From contig JAAYIB010000037.1 in NCBI GenBank assembly GCA_012744295.1, forward strand, positions 1-20,917: DNA of 20,917 nt. Direction: 5' to 3'. The position numbers and the translations under genes are program-made. Origin of the DNA: Acholeplasmataceae bacterium (GTDB lineage Bacteria; Bacillota; Negativicutes; Acidaminococcales; Acidaminococcaceae). Below are positions 1-9,109 of the stretch, one piece after another. Below the pieces are notes generated by a model that saw only the letters and a program-made list of their open reading frames with translations, ran no database searches and was not told the origin of the DNA. The stretch's first letter is position 1; each line of letters opens with the position of its first letter.

Positions 1-866
1 GACACAACAATAACGCGGAACCCGTTGTGCCTGTCGGCAACCGCGTTGCCGTGATCAAGATCGAAGGGCCGATTATGGCCGGAGATCCTGCCGAAGGTCT
101 TTTTGACGAGGACGTAGCGTCGACCGGTAAAATTATGTCGGAAATTCGTGCGGCAGCCAAGGATAAGAGCGTGAAGGCGATTTTGCTGCGCATCAACTCG
201 CCGGGGGGAAGCGTGACCGCGGCCGAAGAGATTGCCCGGGAAATCATGCGCCTGAAGCAGGAAACAGGTAAACCCGTGGTGGCATCGATGGGTGACACGG
301 CTGCTTCGGCCGGTTATTGGCTTGCTGCGTGCAGTGACAGGATTTATGCCAATTCTTCAACTCTGACGGGTAGCATCGGAGTATATATTCCTTATCTGAA
401 CACGGAAGAGCTGTATAAAAAAATAGGTGTTTACGGAACCAAGATCAAGAGCGGCGAATACAAGGACATCCTGTCCAACGAGCGGCCAATGACCAAGTCG
501 GAACGCGATATTCTGCAAAAAATGGTTAACGAAATGTATGTCCAGTTCGTGAACGTTGTCAGCGAGGGCAGAAAAATGCCGGCGGAAAAAGTCAGAACTC
601 TTGCCGACGGCAGGGTTTATACGGGCAGACAGGCCAAAGAACTGGGTCTTGTCGATGAAATCGGCAACTATTATGATGCTCTTGACGCAACCGGGAAGCT
701 TATAGGCGTAGAGGGTACCCCTGAGGTTAAGGAATACAAAAGGCAAAAACCTTGGCAGTCATTATGGGGAGCCAAGTTTGCCGAGATTATCGTGGAGAGG
801 ATTACAGGAAGCATCAACGGCGGCAACCGTTCCTTACAGCTTAGGACGCCGCATGCCGAGGGGTGA
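1..866 (+). CDS. sppA: Signal peptide peptidase SppA, S49 family (5' end missing)
   Basis: This is a membrane-anchored serine protease of family S49, which degrades signal peptides left in the membrane after secretion. The frame is open from the first bases of the window, so the N-terminal membrane anchor lies upstream. A GTG at 27 is only an internal valine codon. Counted from that codon, the nucleophile Ser94 sits in TAASAGY and the general-base Lys146 in KSGEYKDI. Their 52-residue spacing equals that of Bacillus subtilis SppA (Ser147/Lys199), from memory. The motif INSPGGSVTAAEEI is also typical, and the protein has the short single-domain form seen in Bacillota. It ends 5 bases before the next gene, a membrane protein, suggesting co-transcription. 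Identification is firm; only the missing start is uncertain. Confidence 0.95.
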   Translation, partial: HNNNAEPVVPVGNRVAVIKIEGPIMAGDPAEGLFDEDVASTGKIMSEIRAAAKDKSVKAILLRINSPGGSVTAAEEIAREIMRLKQETGKPVVASMGDTAASAGYWLAACSDRIYANSSTLTGSIGVYIPYLNTEELYKKIGVYGTKIKSGEYKDILSNERPMTKSERDILQKMVNEMYVQFVNVVSEGRKMPAEKVRTLADGRVYTGRQAKELGLVDEIGNYYDALDATGKLIGVEGTPEVKEYKRQKPWQSLWGAKFAEIIVERITGSINGGNRSLQLRTPHAEG

Positions 867-871
867 AGGCC

Positions 872-1438
872 ATGAGAAGAAAGTCGTTTGATGTTTTGTT
901 CGCACCTAAGCAGGGAATGGCTGAATTGGCGAAAAAGCCAACCATGTGGAGAAGCCTCTTTTATTTTATTATCAGTGCAGGTGCCTTCCTTGGCGTTATT
1001 ACCAATGTGATTTTGGCTGAGCAGCCTCTCGCAGTGCGCTTTGCCGTTCTGGCGGGCATTTTAACGGTAAAGATAGTGGCTTTGGCTTGCTATGGCTGTT
1101 TTCTGCACGGGCTGAGCGACATTTGCGGAGCGCCGGGTGGAGATATCCGCAGCTTTCTTTGTATCCTGGGTTTTACCGCTCTGCCTTATCTGGTGTTGAC
1201 GCCGGTGGCTCTTTTAGGTGTGCGATTTGGCGGACTCTGGCTGTCCCTCATACCTGCGGCGGCCTTGGCCGGTCTTGTTTGGTGGTTCTTTTTAATAACG
1301 CGGGCGCTTCAGGTAGTTTATCTGGTTAGTTTTTTCAGGGCAGCTGCCGTTGTTGCCTTCAGTATCTTCCTGCTTTCCCTTGTTGTTATGATGCCTGCTT
1401 ATCTTGCGGCAAAAATGCTGCTTTTCAGCCTGGGCTGA
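872..1438 (+). CDS. YIP1-family integral membrane protein
   Basis: This is a multispanning membrane protein of about 188 residues, resembling the YIP1 domain family, whose role in bacteria is not established. The N-terminus reads as a short cytoplasmic stretch (FAPKQGMAELAKKPTMW), the usual entry to this domain, followed by about five hydrophobic segments. I choose ATG at 872 because GAGGGG at 858-863 lies about 8 bases upstream. A GTG at 863 would add three residues and overlap sppA, but it sits within that ribosome binding site. The tight spacing to sppA suggests one operon concerned with the envelope. No catalytic motif is visible, so function cannot be assigned. Confidence 0.75.
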   Translation: MRRKSFDVLFAPKQGMAELAKKPTMWRSLFYFIISAGAFLGVITNVILAEQPLAVRFAVLAGILTVKIVALACYGCFLHGLSDICGAPGGDIRSFLCILGFTALPYLVLTPVALLGVRFGGLWLSLIPAAALAGLVWWFFLITRALQVVYLVSFFRAAAVVAFSIFLLSLVVMMPAYLAAKMLLFSLG

Positions 1439-1444
1439 TTTCCC

Positions 1445-1473
1445 TTGCGGAAATGTGTATAAAGTGTAATAAT
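1445..1473 (+). promoter_or_regulatory. Possible sigma-A promoter of glpX
   Basis: TTGCGG at 1445-1450 and AATAAT at 1468-1473 are separated by 17 bases. The -10 matches consensus at five of six positions, the -35 only partly. It lies in the AT-rich gap upstream of glpX and leaves a leader of about 55 bases. Confidence 0.4.
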
Positions 1474-1534
1474 TTATTAGAATTGAAGGTTTATTAACAC
1501 GTGAGCTGTCAATACCTAAAAGGAGTGATTAGGA

Positions 1535-2497
1535 ATGAATAGAGAATTATCAATGGAATTTGTAAGAGTCACCGAGGCTGCTGCCATGGCCTGCGGTCAC
1601 AGCGTGGGACGAGGGGATAAGAATGGCGCGGACCAGCTTGCCGTTGACGCAATGCGCAAGATGTTCGATACTGTCAACATCAGCGGTACGGTTGTCATCG
1701 GTGAAGGTGAAATGGACGAGGCCCCGATGCTTTATATTGGAGAGAAGGTCGGCTGCGGCGGACCGGAAGTTGATATAGCGGTGGATCCTGTTGAAGGCAC
1801 CAACCTCGTAGCGAAAGGACAGCCGGGCGCAATTGCCGTCATTGCAATCGCCCCTCGCGGCTGTCTTTTGCATGCGCCCGACATGTATATGGACAAGATA
1901 GCTGTCGGACCTCGTGCCAGAGGCTGCATTGACATTGAAGCTCCGATTAAGGAAAACCTCGAGCGCGTTGCCAAAGCTCTGGAACGCGGCGTCAAGGATC
2001 TGACGGTAGTTGTGCTCGACAGGGAGAGACACCAGGGCGTTATTGAGGATATCCGTAGGGCAGGAGCACGCATTCAATTAATCACTGACGGAGACGTCAA
2101 TCCGGTAGTCAATGCCGGCATAGAAGGAACAGGAGTGCATATGTACGTAGGCAAAGGCGGAGCCCCCGAAGGAGTACTGGCCGCGGCGGCGATCAAATGC
2201 CTGGGCGGTGACTTCCAAGGCAAGCTGGCACCGGAGAATGACGAACAGGTTGCACGCTGCCTGAAGATGGGTATCGGAGATATTAATCGGGTTCTGAAGC
2301 TTGAAGACCTGGTCAAGGGTGATGACTGCATGTTTACCTCGACGGCAATAACCGACTGCAACTTGCTGAACGGGCTTAGTTATTTTGGAAACGGTGTGCG
2401 TACGCATACGATTTCCATGCGCTATCTGACAGGAACGGTTCGCTTTATTGACGCCGTGCACACTTTTGACAGGAACAACATTGAAATTAAGCTTTAA
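1535..2497 (+). CDS. glpX: Fructose-1,6-bisphosphatase, class II (GlpX)
   Basis: This enzyme hydrolyses fructose 1,6-bisphosphate to fructose 6-phosphate in gluconeogenesis, using divalent metal in the cytoplasm. The 320-residue length fits GlpX. Metal-binding residues are visible at Asp33 (KNGAD), Glu57 (GEGEMDEAP) and Asp84/Glu87 (DPVEGT), in register with E. coli Asp33, Glu57, Asp85 and Glu88. Start ATG 1535 has AAGGAG about 11 bases upstream. It has its own likely promoter and a downstream terminator, so it reads as a single-gene unit. The usual clostridial mfd neighbourhood does not include glpX, so this placement may be lineage-specific. The alternative, a sedoheptulose bisphosphatase activity, is possible in this family. 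Confidence 0.95.
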   Translation: MNRELSMEFVRVTEAAAMACGHSVGRGDKNGADQLAVDAMRKMFDTVNISGTVVIGEGEMDEAPMLYIGEKVGCGGPEVDIAVDPVEGTNLVAKGQPGAIAVIAIAPRGCLLHAPDMYMDKIAVGPRARGCIDIEAPIKENLERVAKALERGVKDLTVVVLDRERHQGVIEDIRRAGARIQLITDGDVNPVVNAGIEGTGVHMYVGKGGAPEGVLAAAAIKCLGGDFQGKLAPENDEQVARCLKMGIGDINRVLKLEDLVKGDDCMFTSTAITDCNLLNGLSYFGNGVRTHTISMRYLTGTVRFIDAVHTFDRNNIEIKL

Positions 2498-2532
2498 GGT
2501 TAACCATTTTCGGTTTTGCTCACAGGATAATG

Positions 2533-2564
2533 AAGGGTTTTGGCTTTGGCTGAAGCCCTTTTTT
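2533..2564 (+). terminator. Rho-independent terminator after glpX
   Basis: AAGGGTTTT (2533-2541) pairs with GAAGCCCTT (2552-2560) in nine pairs, two of them G-U, and a run of T ends at 2564. It stands only 26 bases before mfd, leaving no obvious room for a separate mfd promoter. Confidence 0.8.
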
Positions 2565-2590
2565 AACGCGGCGGGAAGGCGCAGATAAAG

Positions 2591-5500
2591 ATGCACAAAG
2601 AGTTGCTCACCCTTATACAAAAAGTTGATAGCGTTCGTGAAGCGGCAAAAATGCTCGAGGGTGCGCGGGGCCTTAATGTTTTTGGGCTTAGCGGCGTACA
2701 AAAGACTGTTTTTGCTGCTGCCTTGTCGGGCTTTTTCAGGCAGCCGGGACCTCTTGTCTTTATGCTTGCCGGCAGGGACGAGGTGCGCGATTATCGCCGC
2801 GAGCTCAATTATTTTTTCCCGGGAAAGGCCATGTACGAGCTTTTTCCGGAAAATCTGACCGAGGTCAAAGCCGATGCCAAGAACCAGGAAGTTGCAGCGG
2901 CAAGAGTAATGGCACTCAGAGCAATGAAGAGCGAGTCGTTCGGCATCATCTTTGTCACTGCCGAGGCCCTTCTGCAAAAGTTGCCGGCTGCCGAGGCTAT
3001 GCTCGGAAGCAGCCTTTTTATCAGAATCGGAGAAGAAGCGGAGCAAAAGGATATAATTGCAAAATTAGTGTCAATGGGTTACGAACGAACGGAACAGGTC
3101 GACACACTAGGACAGTTTTGCCTTCGCGGCGACATTATGGACATCTATCCGATTAACGAGTCCGACCCGGTCAGAATCGAGTGGTTTGACAATGTTGTTG
3201 ATGCTGTGCGAAGCTTTGATTTGAAATCCCAGCGCGCTCTCGAGTCAAGGAGTCTTGCCGAGATAGTGGCGATGACTGGCACGTCAAGACAGGAGGACAG
3301 TGCTGTTTTTTCCTATCTGGCGACGTCGGCGCACGTCTTTGTCGACGAGCCTTTAAGGTTTTCCGAGATGCTGCGTAATCTTTACGGGGAAAACGGAAAA
3401 GACTTTGAGCGACTTTTGTCACCCGAGTATCTGCAGCAGCAGCTGCAGAAAACCGGCTGCATCAGCATGTCGACTCTGCCGCACCAGCACTTTGACAGAC
3501 AGCAGGCAATAACGATGCCCATCAGGACTGTCGCTCCCTACAACAAAAACAATGAACTTTTAACGGCCGATCTGAAAGGGTGGCTGAAAGAAGGCGTCGA
3601 ACCAATTATCATGATGGGCAGCGGCGAAAAAGCGGGAGGATTAACCGAAAGTCTGAAGAGCAGGGGCTTACCTGCGGTATTTGTCAGGGAAGGCTGTCTG
3701 CCGCGGGCAGGTAAAATAACTGTTTTTGCGGGGGAATTGACGGCGGGTTTTCGCTTCTGGGACGAAAAGTGGCTGCTTCTTACAGAAAACGATCTTTTCG
3801 GAGTTCAGAAAAAGAGACGCATCAAGCACAAACAGAGCGGCGCTAAAATCCAATTTTTTTCCGAAATTAAAACCGGCGACTATGTAGTGCACGCAGTTCA
3901 TGGGATTGGACGCTATATCGGTGTCGAAACGCTTTTGGTCGGCGGCGTGCATCGGGACTACCTGTTGGTAATGTATGCAAGCGAGGACAAGCTTTACGTA
4001 CCTGTTGAGCAGGTCGGCCTCCTTCACAAATACGTAGGAAACGAAGGGCAGGCACCACGGCTTTCAAGGATGGGCGGCTCGGATTGGAAGCGGGTGACAA
4101 CAAGGGCAAAAAAGGCGATTACCGAACTTGCTGCGGAGCTTTTGCGGCTATATGCGCAAAGAAAGATTGTGCCCGGCCATGCTTTTGCCTCGGACAACGA
4201 ACTGCAGAAGGACTTTGAACAAAGTTTTCCCTTTGAAGAGACGCCCGACCAGCTGCAGGCGATTGAGGAAATCAAGCGCGACATGGAAAAGCCCATGCCA
4301 ATGGACAGGCTTTTGTGCGGAGATGTTGGTTACGGCAAAACGGAGGTGGCGATAAGAGCCGCTTTTAAAGCCGTGATGGACGGAAAGCAGGTTGCGGTTT
4401 TGGTGCCTACAACCGTTTTGGCACAGCAGCACTTTATGACTTTCACCCAAAGAATGGAGCCTTTTGGTGTGAACGTCGAATTGATCAGCAGGTTCCGCAG
4501 CCTTAGGGAGCAGAAGACAACGCTGAAGAAGCTTGGTGCAGGGCTCGTTGACGTTCTTATCGGCACGCACAGAATACTGCAGGCTGACGTCCGGTTCAAC
4601 GAGCTCGGCTTATTGATTATCGACGAAGAACAGCGTTTTGGCGTCGCTCAGAAGGAAAAAATCAAGAAATGGACTGTCGGAGTGGACGTGTTGACCCTTT
4701 CGGCGACGCCGATTCCCCGCACCCTTCATCTGGCACTTGTCAACGGAAGGGACATGAGTATTATTGAATCGCCGCCTGAGGACAGACTGCCGGTTGAGAC
4801 TTATGTTGCCGAATACAACGAGGCGATGATCAAGGAGGCGCTGGAAAGAGAGATACGCCGAGGCGGCCGCGTTTATTACGTGCATAACAGAGTTCAGGCG
4901 TTGGAAGCTCAGGCCCGCAAAATCCGGGAGCTTGTTCCCGGTATAAGCGTGCGCGTCGCCCACGGACAGATGCCGGAAGAAATACTCGAAGACGCGATGA
5001 TCGGATTCTACGAAGGGAGGTTCGACGTCCTGCTCAGCACGACGATTATTGAGAACGGGCTCGACGTACCTATGGCCAACACCATCATTATCGACGGTGC
5101 GGAAAACTTCGGTCTTTCTCAGCTTTACCAGATGCGCGGCAGGGTAGGCCGCTCGTCACGCCTCGCTTATGCGTACTTTGTTTATAAAAAGAACAAGTCG
5201 CTTAGTGAAATTGCTGAAAAAAGGCTGCAGGGAATCAAGGATTTCACCGAACTGGGAGCAGGCTTCCGTATCGCCATGCGAGATTTGGAAATACGCGGCG
5301 CAGGCAATCTGTTAGGTGCCCAGCAACATGGACATATTGCCGGTATCGGCTTTGCCGCTTACTGTGACTTGCTCGAAAAAACCATTCTCGAGATGAAAGA
5401 CGGGAAGGCGCCCGGGGAAGCCGAGGCCGATCCGGTGCTCGAAATTACGGAAGAAGCCTACATTCCGGACGTCTATATCGACAACCCGCGCTACAAGCTG

Positions 5501-5869
5501 GAACTATACAGGCGTTTTGCTGAAATGCGTTATCTGGAAAAGGAAGATTTAATGGATGAAATCATCGACCGTTTCGGCAATCCTCCGGACCAGGTTGTGA
5601 CGCTCTGGAGAATTGCCGTTTTAAGAAGCGTTTGCCGTGAAGTCAGGATTGCCGGCATTGCGGTCAAGCGGGGAGAGGTGTGTATTTCTTTTGCGGAGCA
5701 AACCTTGGCTGATCCTGAAGCACTGCTCGCGGTTATCCGGGAAAACGGATCCGCTGCTAAATTTCGGAACGGAAAACAGGCACAGCTAATCTTAAGGACC
5801 GGCCGGCTGAAAACTGATATTTTGACCTGGTTGGAAAAAACCTTGCTGCGTTTTGTCAGAAATGAATAA
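2591..5869 (+). CDS. mfd: Transcription-repair coupling factor Mfd
   Basis: Mfd removes RNA polymerase stalled at DNA lesions and recruits UvrA for nucleotide excision repair. The protein has 1092 residues, somewhat shorter than B. subtilis Mfd (about 1177). The N-terminal third is the UvrB-like region. The RNA polymerase-interacting, CarD-like segment starts near residue 427 (GDYVVHAVHGIGRYIGV). The translocase follows, with Walker A GDVGYGKTE near 576, DEEQ near 677 and GRVGRS in motif VI. A C-terminal TRCF domain closes the protein. The ribosome binding site is weak (GGGAAGG about 12 bases upstream). The glpX terminator lies immediately upstream, so expression may depend on read-through or on a promoter inside glpX. 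Position next to the flippase and mazG matches Bacillus gene order, except that spoVT is missing. Confidence 0.97.
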   Translation: MHKELLTLIQKVDSVREAAKMLEGARGLNVFGLSGVQKTVFAAALSGFFRQPGPLVFMLAGRDEVRDYRRELNYFFPGKAMYELFPENLTEVKADAKNQEVAAARVMALRAMKSESFGIIFVTAEALLQKLPAAEAMLGSSLFIRIGEEAEQKDIIAKLVSMGYERTEQVDTLGQFCLRGDIMDIYPINESDPVRIEWFDNVVDAVRSFDLKSQRALESRSLAEIVAMTGTSRQEDSAVFSYLATSAHVFVDEPLRFSEMLRNLYGENGKDFERLLSPEYLQQQLQKTGCISMSTLPHQHFDRQQAITMPIRTVAPYNKNNELLTADLKGWLKEGVEPIIMMGSGEKAGGLTESLKSRGLPAVFVREGCLPRAGKITVFAGELTAGFRFWDEKWLLLTENDLFGVQKKRRIKHKQSGAKIQFFSEIKTGDYVVHAVHGIGRYIGVETLLVGGVHRDYLLVMYASEDKLYVPVEQVGLLHKYVGNEGQAPRLSRMGGSDWKRVTTRAKKAITELAAELLRLYAQRKIVPGHAFASDNELQKDFEQSFPFEETPDQLQAIEEIKRDMEKPMPMDRLLCGDVGYGKTEVAIRAAFKAVMDGKQVAVLVPTTVLAQQHFMTFTQRMEPFGVNVELISRFRSLREQKTTLKKLGAGLVDVLIGTHRILQADVRFNELGLLIIDEEQRFGVAQKEKIKKWTVGVDVLTLSATPIPRTLHLALVNGRDMSIIESPPEDRLPVETYVAEYNEAMIKEALEREIRRGGRVYYVHNRVQALEAQARKIRELVPGISVRVAHGQMPEEILEDAMIGFYEGRFDVLLSTTIIENGLDVPMANTIIIDGAENFGLSQLYQMRGRVGRSSRLAYAYFVYKKNKSLSEIAEKRLQGIKDFTELGAGFRIAMRDLEIRGAGNLLGAQQHGHIAGIGFAAYCDLLEKTILEMKDGKAPGEAEADPVLEITEEAYIPDVYIDNPRYKLELYRRFAEMRYLEKEDLMDEIIDRFGNPPDQVVTLWRIAVLRSVCREVRIAGIAVKRGEVCISFAEQTLADPEALLAVIRENGSAAKFRNGKQAQLILRTGRLKTDILTWLEKTLLRFVRNE

Positions 5870-5899
5870 TTGTACAGGCGTCAGTCGTTGTTTTATAAT
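5870..5899 (+). promoter_or_regulatory. Sigma-A promoter of the flippase-mazG operon
   Basis: TTGTAC at 5870-5875 is separated by 18 bases from a perfect TATAAT at 5894-5899. The -35 starts immediately after the mfd stop codon. It leaves a short leader with GGAAAGGGG before the GTG start at 5930. Confidence 0.7.
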
Positions 5900-5929
5900 T
5901 AAGAGAAAAGCGGAAAGGGGCAGCCGTCA

Positions 5930-7534
5930 GTGGTAAAGGACAAATTTTTGCGTGGGGCGCTTATTTTAACCGTTGCAGGATTGATGGTCAAAATTATCGG
6001 CGCCGTAAACCGCATATTGCTATCCAGATTGCTTGGCGGCGAAGGCATAGGCCTTTATCAAATGGCTTACCCTGTTTATTTATTGATGGTTTCCGTTTCT
6101 TCCGCAGGCATTCCCATTGCTATTTCAATAATAGTGGCGGAAAAAGCAGCGAAAAGCGACTTTGCCGGCGCCAACAGGGTTTTTCGAGTTTCTTTGACCT
6201 TAATGGCTGCAACCGGCCTCGTCTTTGCGACGGCACTTTATTTTGCGGCAGAATTTTTGGTTGCGAGTGACATCATCAGGGACGAACGTGCCTACTTTGC
6301 TTTGGTGGCGCTTACGCCCGCTGTTTTCTTTGCTACCATTCTGGCCAGCTTCCGCGGCTATTTCCAAGGTTTCCAAATGATGAAGCCGCCTGCGGTCTCG
6401 CAAATTCTGGAGCAATTTGTCAGGGTTGTTGCCATGCTTGTACTGGCTTTTTTTCTCCTGCCCAAGGGGCTGGAGTACGCCGCGGCCGGCGCTGCCTTTG
6501 GCGCCGTACCGGGCTCGGTCACGGGTCTTTTTGTCTTATGTTTTTTTTACATTGGCTATCGCAGGCAGCAACGCCAAAAGCTTGCGGCGGAAAGCGGAGC
6601 TCCTGCAGAAAGCGTTCGCGAGATTGCTGTCCGTCTTAGTAGGCTCGCACTGCCTGTCTCGGCCGCAAACATGATGATGCCCGTTGTGACCGGCATCGAT
6701 ATGCTGATTGTGCCGGGAAGGCTGGAAACGGCCGGATATGCGGTTGAAAAGGCGACCACGCTTTTCGGGTATTTTGCCGGTATGGGTCTGCCGCTTGTCA
6801 TGCTGGCAACCATTCCGACAGCTTCTCTCGCGGCTAGTCTTGTGCCGGCTATTTCGGAGGCACATGCGTTGCAGCGTGCCGATCTGGCTGCCAAAAAGTC
6901 CTTGACGGCAATCAGACTTTGCCTCCTCTTCACTCTGCCGGCAGCAGTCGGCCTGGCGGTTCTGGCAGAACCTATTGCAAGGCTGCTCTATGGAACAGTG
7001 AAGGCAGCGCCGTCCATCGCGCATCTTGCTCCAAGCATCTGCCTTCTGGGGCTGCATCAGGTGACGACCGGAATGCTCCAAGGTATGAACATGGCTATGA
7101 TTCCTATGTTCAACATGGTTGCGAGTGCCCTTGTTAAAACCTACCTTGTCTGGTCCTGGACCGCTCTGCCGGAATTTGGCATCATCGGAGCCGCATGGGC
7201 TACGAATGTTAACTTCGGGCTGGCGGCGATTCTTAATTTGCTTTTTTTGTTCAGATATCCGGCATTTGCCTTTCCTTGGAAAAAAGCTTTAAACATAGCC
7301 GGTGCCGCTGCCTTGATGGGGTTATACCTTTTTTACGCCCGGGACTTGCTGCTGCTAAGTGTGCAGGGAAACTCCTTAAGAACGCTGGCGGCTGTTTTCA
7401 GCGGTGCAGCTCTTTATTTTGCCTTGCTTGTTATAAGCGGCGGTATTACAGCTTCGGAAGTCGCCAGGCTGCCTTGGCTGGGGCCGAAATTACTTGTTTT
7501 TTTGAAAAATGCTAAGATAATCAGGGAGGAATAG
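5930..7534 (+). CDS. Polysaccharide/lipid flippase of the SpoVB/YabM/MurJ type
   Basis: This 534-residue integral membrane protein belongs to the MOP (MATE-like) exporter superfamily, mouse-virulence-factor branch. Family members flip lipid-linked sugars such as lipid II across the cytoplasmic membrane. About fourteen hydrophobic segments can be read. The N-terminus (GLMVKIIGAVNRILLSRLLG) is typical of SpoVB and its homologue YabM. GTG at 5930 is chosen because GGAAAGGGG lies about 9 bases upstream. Its place between mfd and mazG is that of B. subtilis yabM. Despite the SpoVB name often given to this family, the absence of nearby sporulation genes suggests a role in vegetative wall synthesis, as MurJ or an alternative to Amj. 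That role is inference. Confidence 0.85.
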   Translation: MVKDKFLRGALILTVAGLMVKIIGAVNRILLSRLLGGEGIGLYQMAYPVYLLMVSVSSAGIPIAISIIVAEKAAKSDFAGANRVFRVSLTLMAATGLVFATALYFAAEFLVASDIIRDERAYFALVALTPAVFFATILASFRGYFQGFQMMKPPAVSQILEQFVRVVAMLVLAFFLLPKGLEYAAAGAAFGAVPGSVTGLFVLCFFYIGYRRQQRQKLAAESGAPAESVREIAVRLSRLALPVSAANMMMPVVTGIDMLIVPGRLETAGYAVEKATTLFGYFAGMGLPLVMLATIPTASLAASLVPAISEAHALQRADLAAKKSLTAIRLCLLFTLPAAVGLAVLAEPIARLLYGTVKAAPSIAHLAPSICLLGLHQVTTGMLQGMNMAMIPMFNMVASALVKTYLVWSWTALPEFGIIGAAWATNVNFGLAAILNLLFLFRYPAFAFPWKKALNIAGAAALMGLYLFYARDLLLLSVQGNSLRTLAAVFSGAALYFALLVISGGITASEVARLPWLGPKLLVFLKNAKIIREE

Positions 7535-7539
7535 TAAAT

Positions 7540-8988
7540 ATGAGCAGTCTTACCATTGTCGGGCTGGGACCCGGCGGCGCAGGCTTGCTTTCGCTTGAGG
7601 CCAGGGCAAAGCTCAGCAAGAGCGCCAGAATCATTATGCGGACGTCCAAACATCCGGCCGTTGAAGAACTGTCAATGGAAGGACTGAGCTTCGGCAGCTG
7701 CGATAAATTTTATGAAGAAGGCCGCAGTTTTGAAGAAGTTTACGAAAAAATTGTGGCTTATGTATTGGAGGAAGCCGCAGAGCGGGATACGGTCTTTGCG
7801 GTGCCGGGCAGTCCGCTTGTAGCCGAGAGAACGGTCCTTTTATTAAGAGCGGCCTGCGAGGCAAGACAGTTGCCTCTGACAATCCTACCCGCAATAAGTT
7901 TTCTGGACTTGGCATACGTGCGGCTTAACCTTGACCCGGTCAACGGTCTCAGAATAGCCGACGCCTCAGACCGGGAAGCAGTGCTGGCGGCGGGCAGGTA
8001 TCCCTTGATCATAACGCAGGTTTATAGCAGGTTGGTCGCAGCCGAGCTTAAGCTGAACCTGATGGAGGCGCTGGGGGACGAAGAGGAAATCTTTTTCATG
8101 CGCAATCTCGGTCTTGCCGACGAGGAATGCAGGGCCATCAAATTATTCGAATTGGACCGTCAGAAGAACATTGATCATCTGACATCTGTTTTCGTGCCTG
8201 CAGCAGCAAGGGGCAAACTTAATCTGAACCCTCTGATCGAAGTCGTCAAAACCTTGAGAGAGCCGGGCGGGTGTGTTTGGGACCGCGAGCAAACGCATGC
8301 CAGCATTCGCAGGGGCTTGATAGAAGAAACCTACGAACTGCTTGAGGCGATAGACAACAAGGACGAAGAGGGCATGAAGGAAGAGCTGGGAGACGTTCTT
8401 TTACAGGTAGTGTTTCACGCACGCATTGCCGAAGAGGAAGGTTGTTTCAAAATGCAGGACGTCATTGACGGCATAGTCGGCAAATTAGTCACGCGCCACC
8501 CTCATGTTTTTGGAACTGTCGAGGTGAGTAATGCCGAAGAGGTTATCCAAAACTGGGAAGCAATCAAAGCCGAAGAAAAACAAGACAGGAAACAAGCGCT
8601 GGACGGAGTGTCGCCGGGGCTCCCGACCTTGATGCGCGCCTATAAGCTGCAAACCAAAGCAGCCAGAGTCGGGTTCGATTGGCCAAAGCCTGAGGGGGCG
8701 TGGGAAAAAGTCCTCGAGGAACTCGAAGAGCTGCGGGAAGCGGCAGTAGCCGGCGATACTGAAAATTGTGAATGGGAAACAGGAGACCTGCTTTTCGCCG
8801 TTGTCAATTATGCCAGACATTTAGGTCTTGAACCGGAAACGTCGCTGAACAGGACTAACAACAGGTTTGTCGAAAGATTCACTTATGTTGAGGATAAAGT
8901 CAGGGCTTCGGGCAAGGATTGGCAAGATTTTTCGCTTGTTGAACTGGAAAAACTGTGGCAGGAAGCAAAAAAATCAAAAAAAAGTTAA
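7540..8988 (+). CDS. mazG: MazG nucleoside triphosphate pyrophosphohydrolase with N-terminal tetrapyrrole-methylase domain (YabN type)
   Basis: A two-domain protein of 482 residues. The N-terminal half (about 1-220) is an SAM-dependent tetrapyrrole methylase fold, starting VGLGPGGAGLLSLEA; its substrate in this fusion is unknown. The C-terminal half is MazG, an all-alpha hydrolase of (d)NTPs to monophosphates and pyrophosphate. It shows EETYELLEAID near residue 262 and EELGDVLLQVVFHA near 281, the metal-binding EExxE and ExxD motifs. A second, degenerate repeat (ETGDLLFAVVNYARHLG) occurs near 415. The start has GGGAGG about 9 bases upstream and lies 5 bases after the flippase gene, so both share the 5870 promoter. 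The fusion is standard for Bacillota YabN. Confidence 0.93.
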   Translation: MSSLTIVGLGPGGAGLLSLEARAKLSKSARIIMRTSKHPAVEELSMEGLSFGSCDKFYEEGRSFEEVYEKIVAYVLEEAAERDTVFAVPGSPLVAERTVLLLRAACEARQLPLTILPAISFLDLAYVRLNLDPVNGLRIADASDREAVLAAGRYPLIITQVYSRLVAAELKLNLMEALGDEEEIFFMRNLGLADEECRAIKLFELDRQKNIDHLTSVFVPAAARGKLNLNPLIEVVKTLREPGGCVWDREQTHASIRRGLIEETYELLEAIDNKDEEGMKEELGDVLLQVVFHARIAEEEGCFKMQDVIDGIVGKLVTRHPHVFGTVEVSNAEEVIQNWEAIKAEEKQDRKQALDGVSPGLPTLMRAYKLQTKAARVGFDWPKPEGAWEKVLEELEELREAAVAGDTENCEWETGDLLFAVVNYARHLGLEPETSLNRTNNRFVERFTYVEDKVRASGKDWQDFSLVELEKLWQEAKKSKKS

Positions 8989-9004
8989 AAAAACCGCAAA
9001 AAGC

Positions 9005-9034
9005 TTGACTTGCAAGCAGGAATAACGCAATAAA
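9005..9034 (+). promoter_or_regulatory. Possible promoter of the HU gene
   Basis: TTGACT at 9005-9010 is a good -35 (five of six). The best -10 at 17-18 bases is weak (AATAAA, 9029-9034). Between it and the start codon are an AT-rich stretch (ATTATA at 9041) and two copies of TGTACA (9062-9067, 9080-9085) 18 bases apart. The gap 8989-9109 holds no gene. Confidence 0.4.
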
Positions 9035-9109
9035 CAACGAATTATAGGCTTAAGTTGGTAATGTACACGGCACAGGCCTTGTACAAATAACAAACAAGGA
9101 GGATTCATT

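Noticed and set aside
27..29. GTG as the start of sppA
   Set aside because: The frame is open further upstream to the window edge, there is no ribosome binding site, and the N-terminal membrane anchor would be missing.
2466..2471. TTGACA near the end of glpX as an mfd promoter
   Set aside because: No -10-like hexamer lies 15-19 bases downstream, and the bases encode conserved glpX residues.
2078..3046. Long minus-strand open frame of about 320 codons
   Set aside because: It crosses the end of glpX, the terminator and the start of mfd in antisense, has no recognisable protein motifs, and the plus-strand genes are unmistakable.
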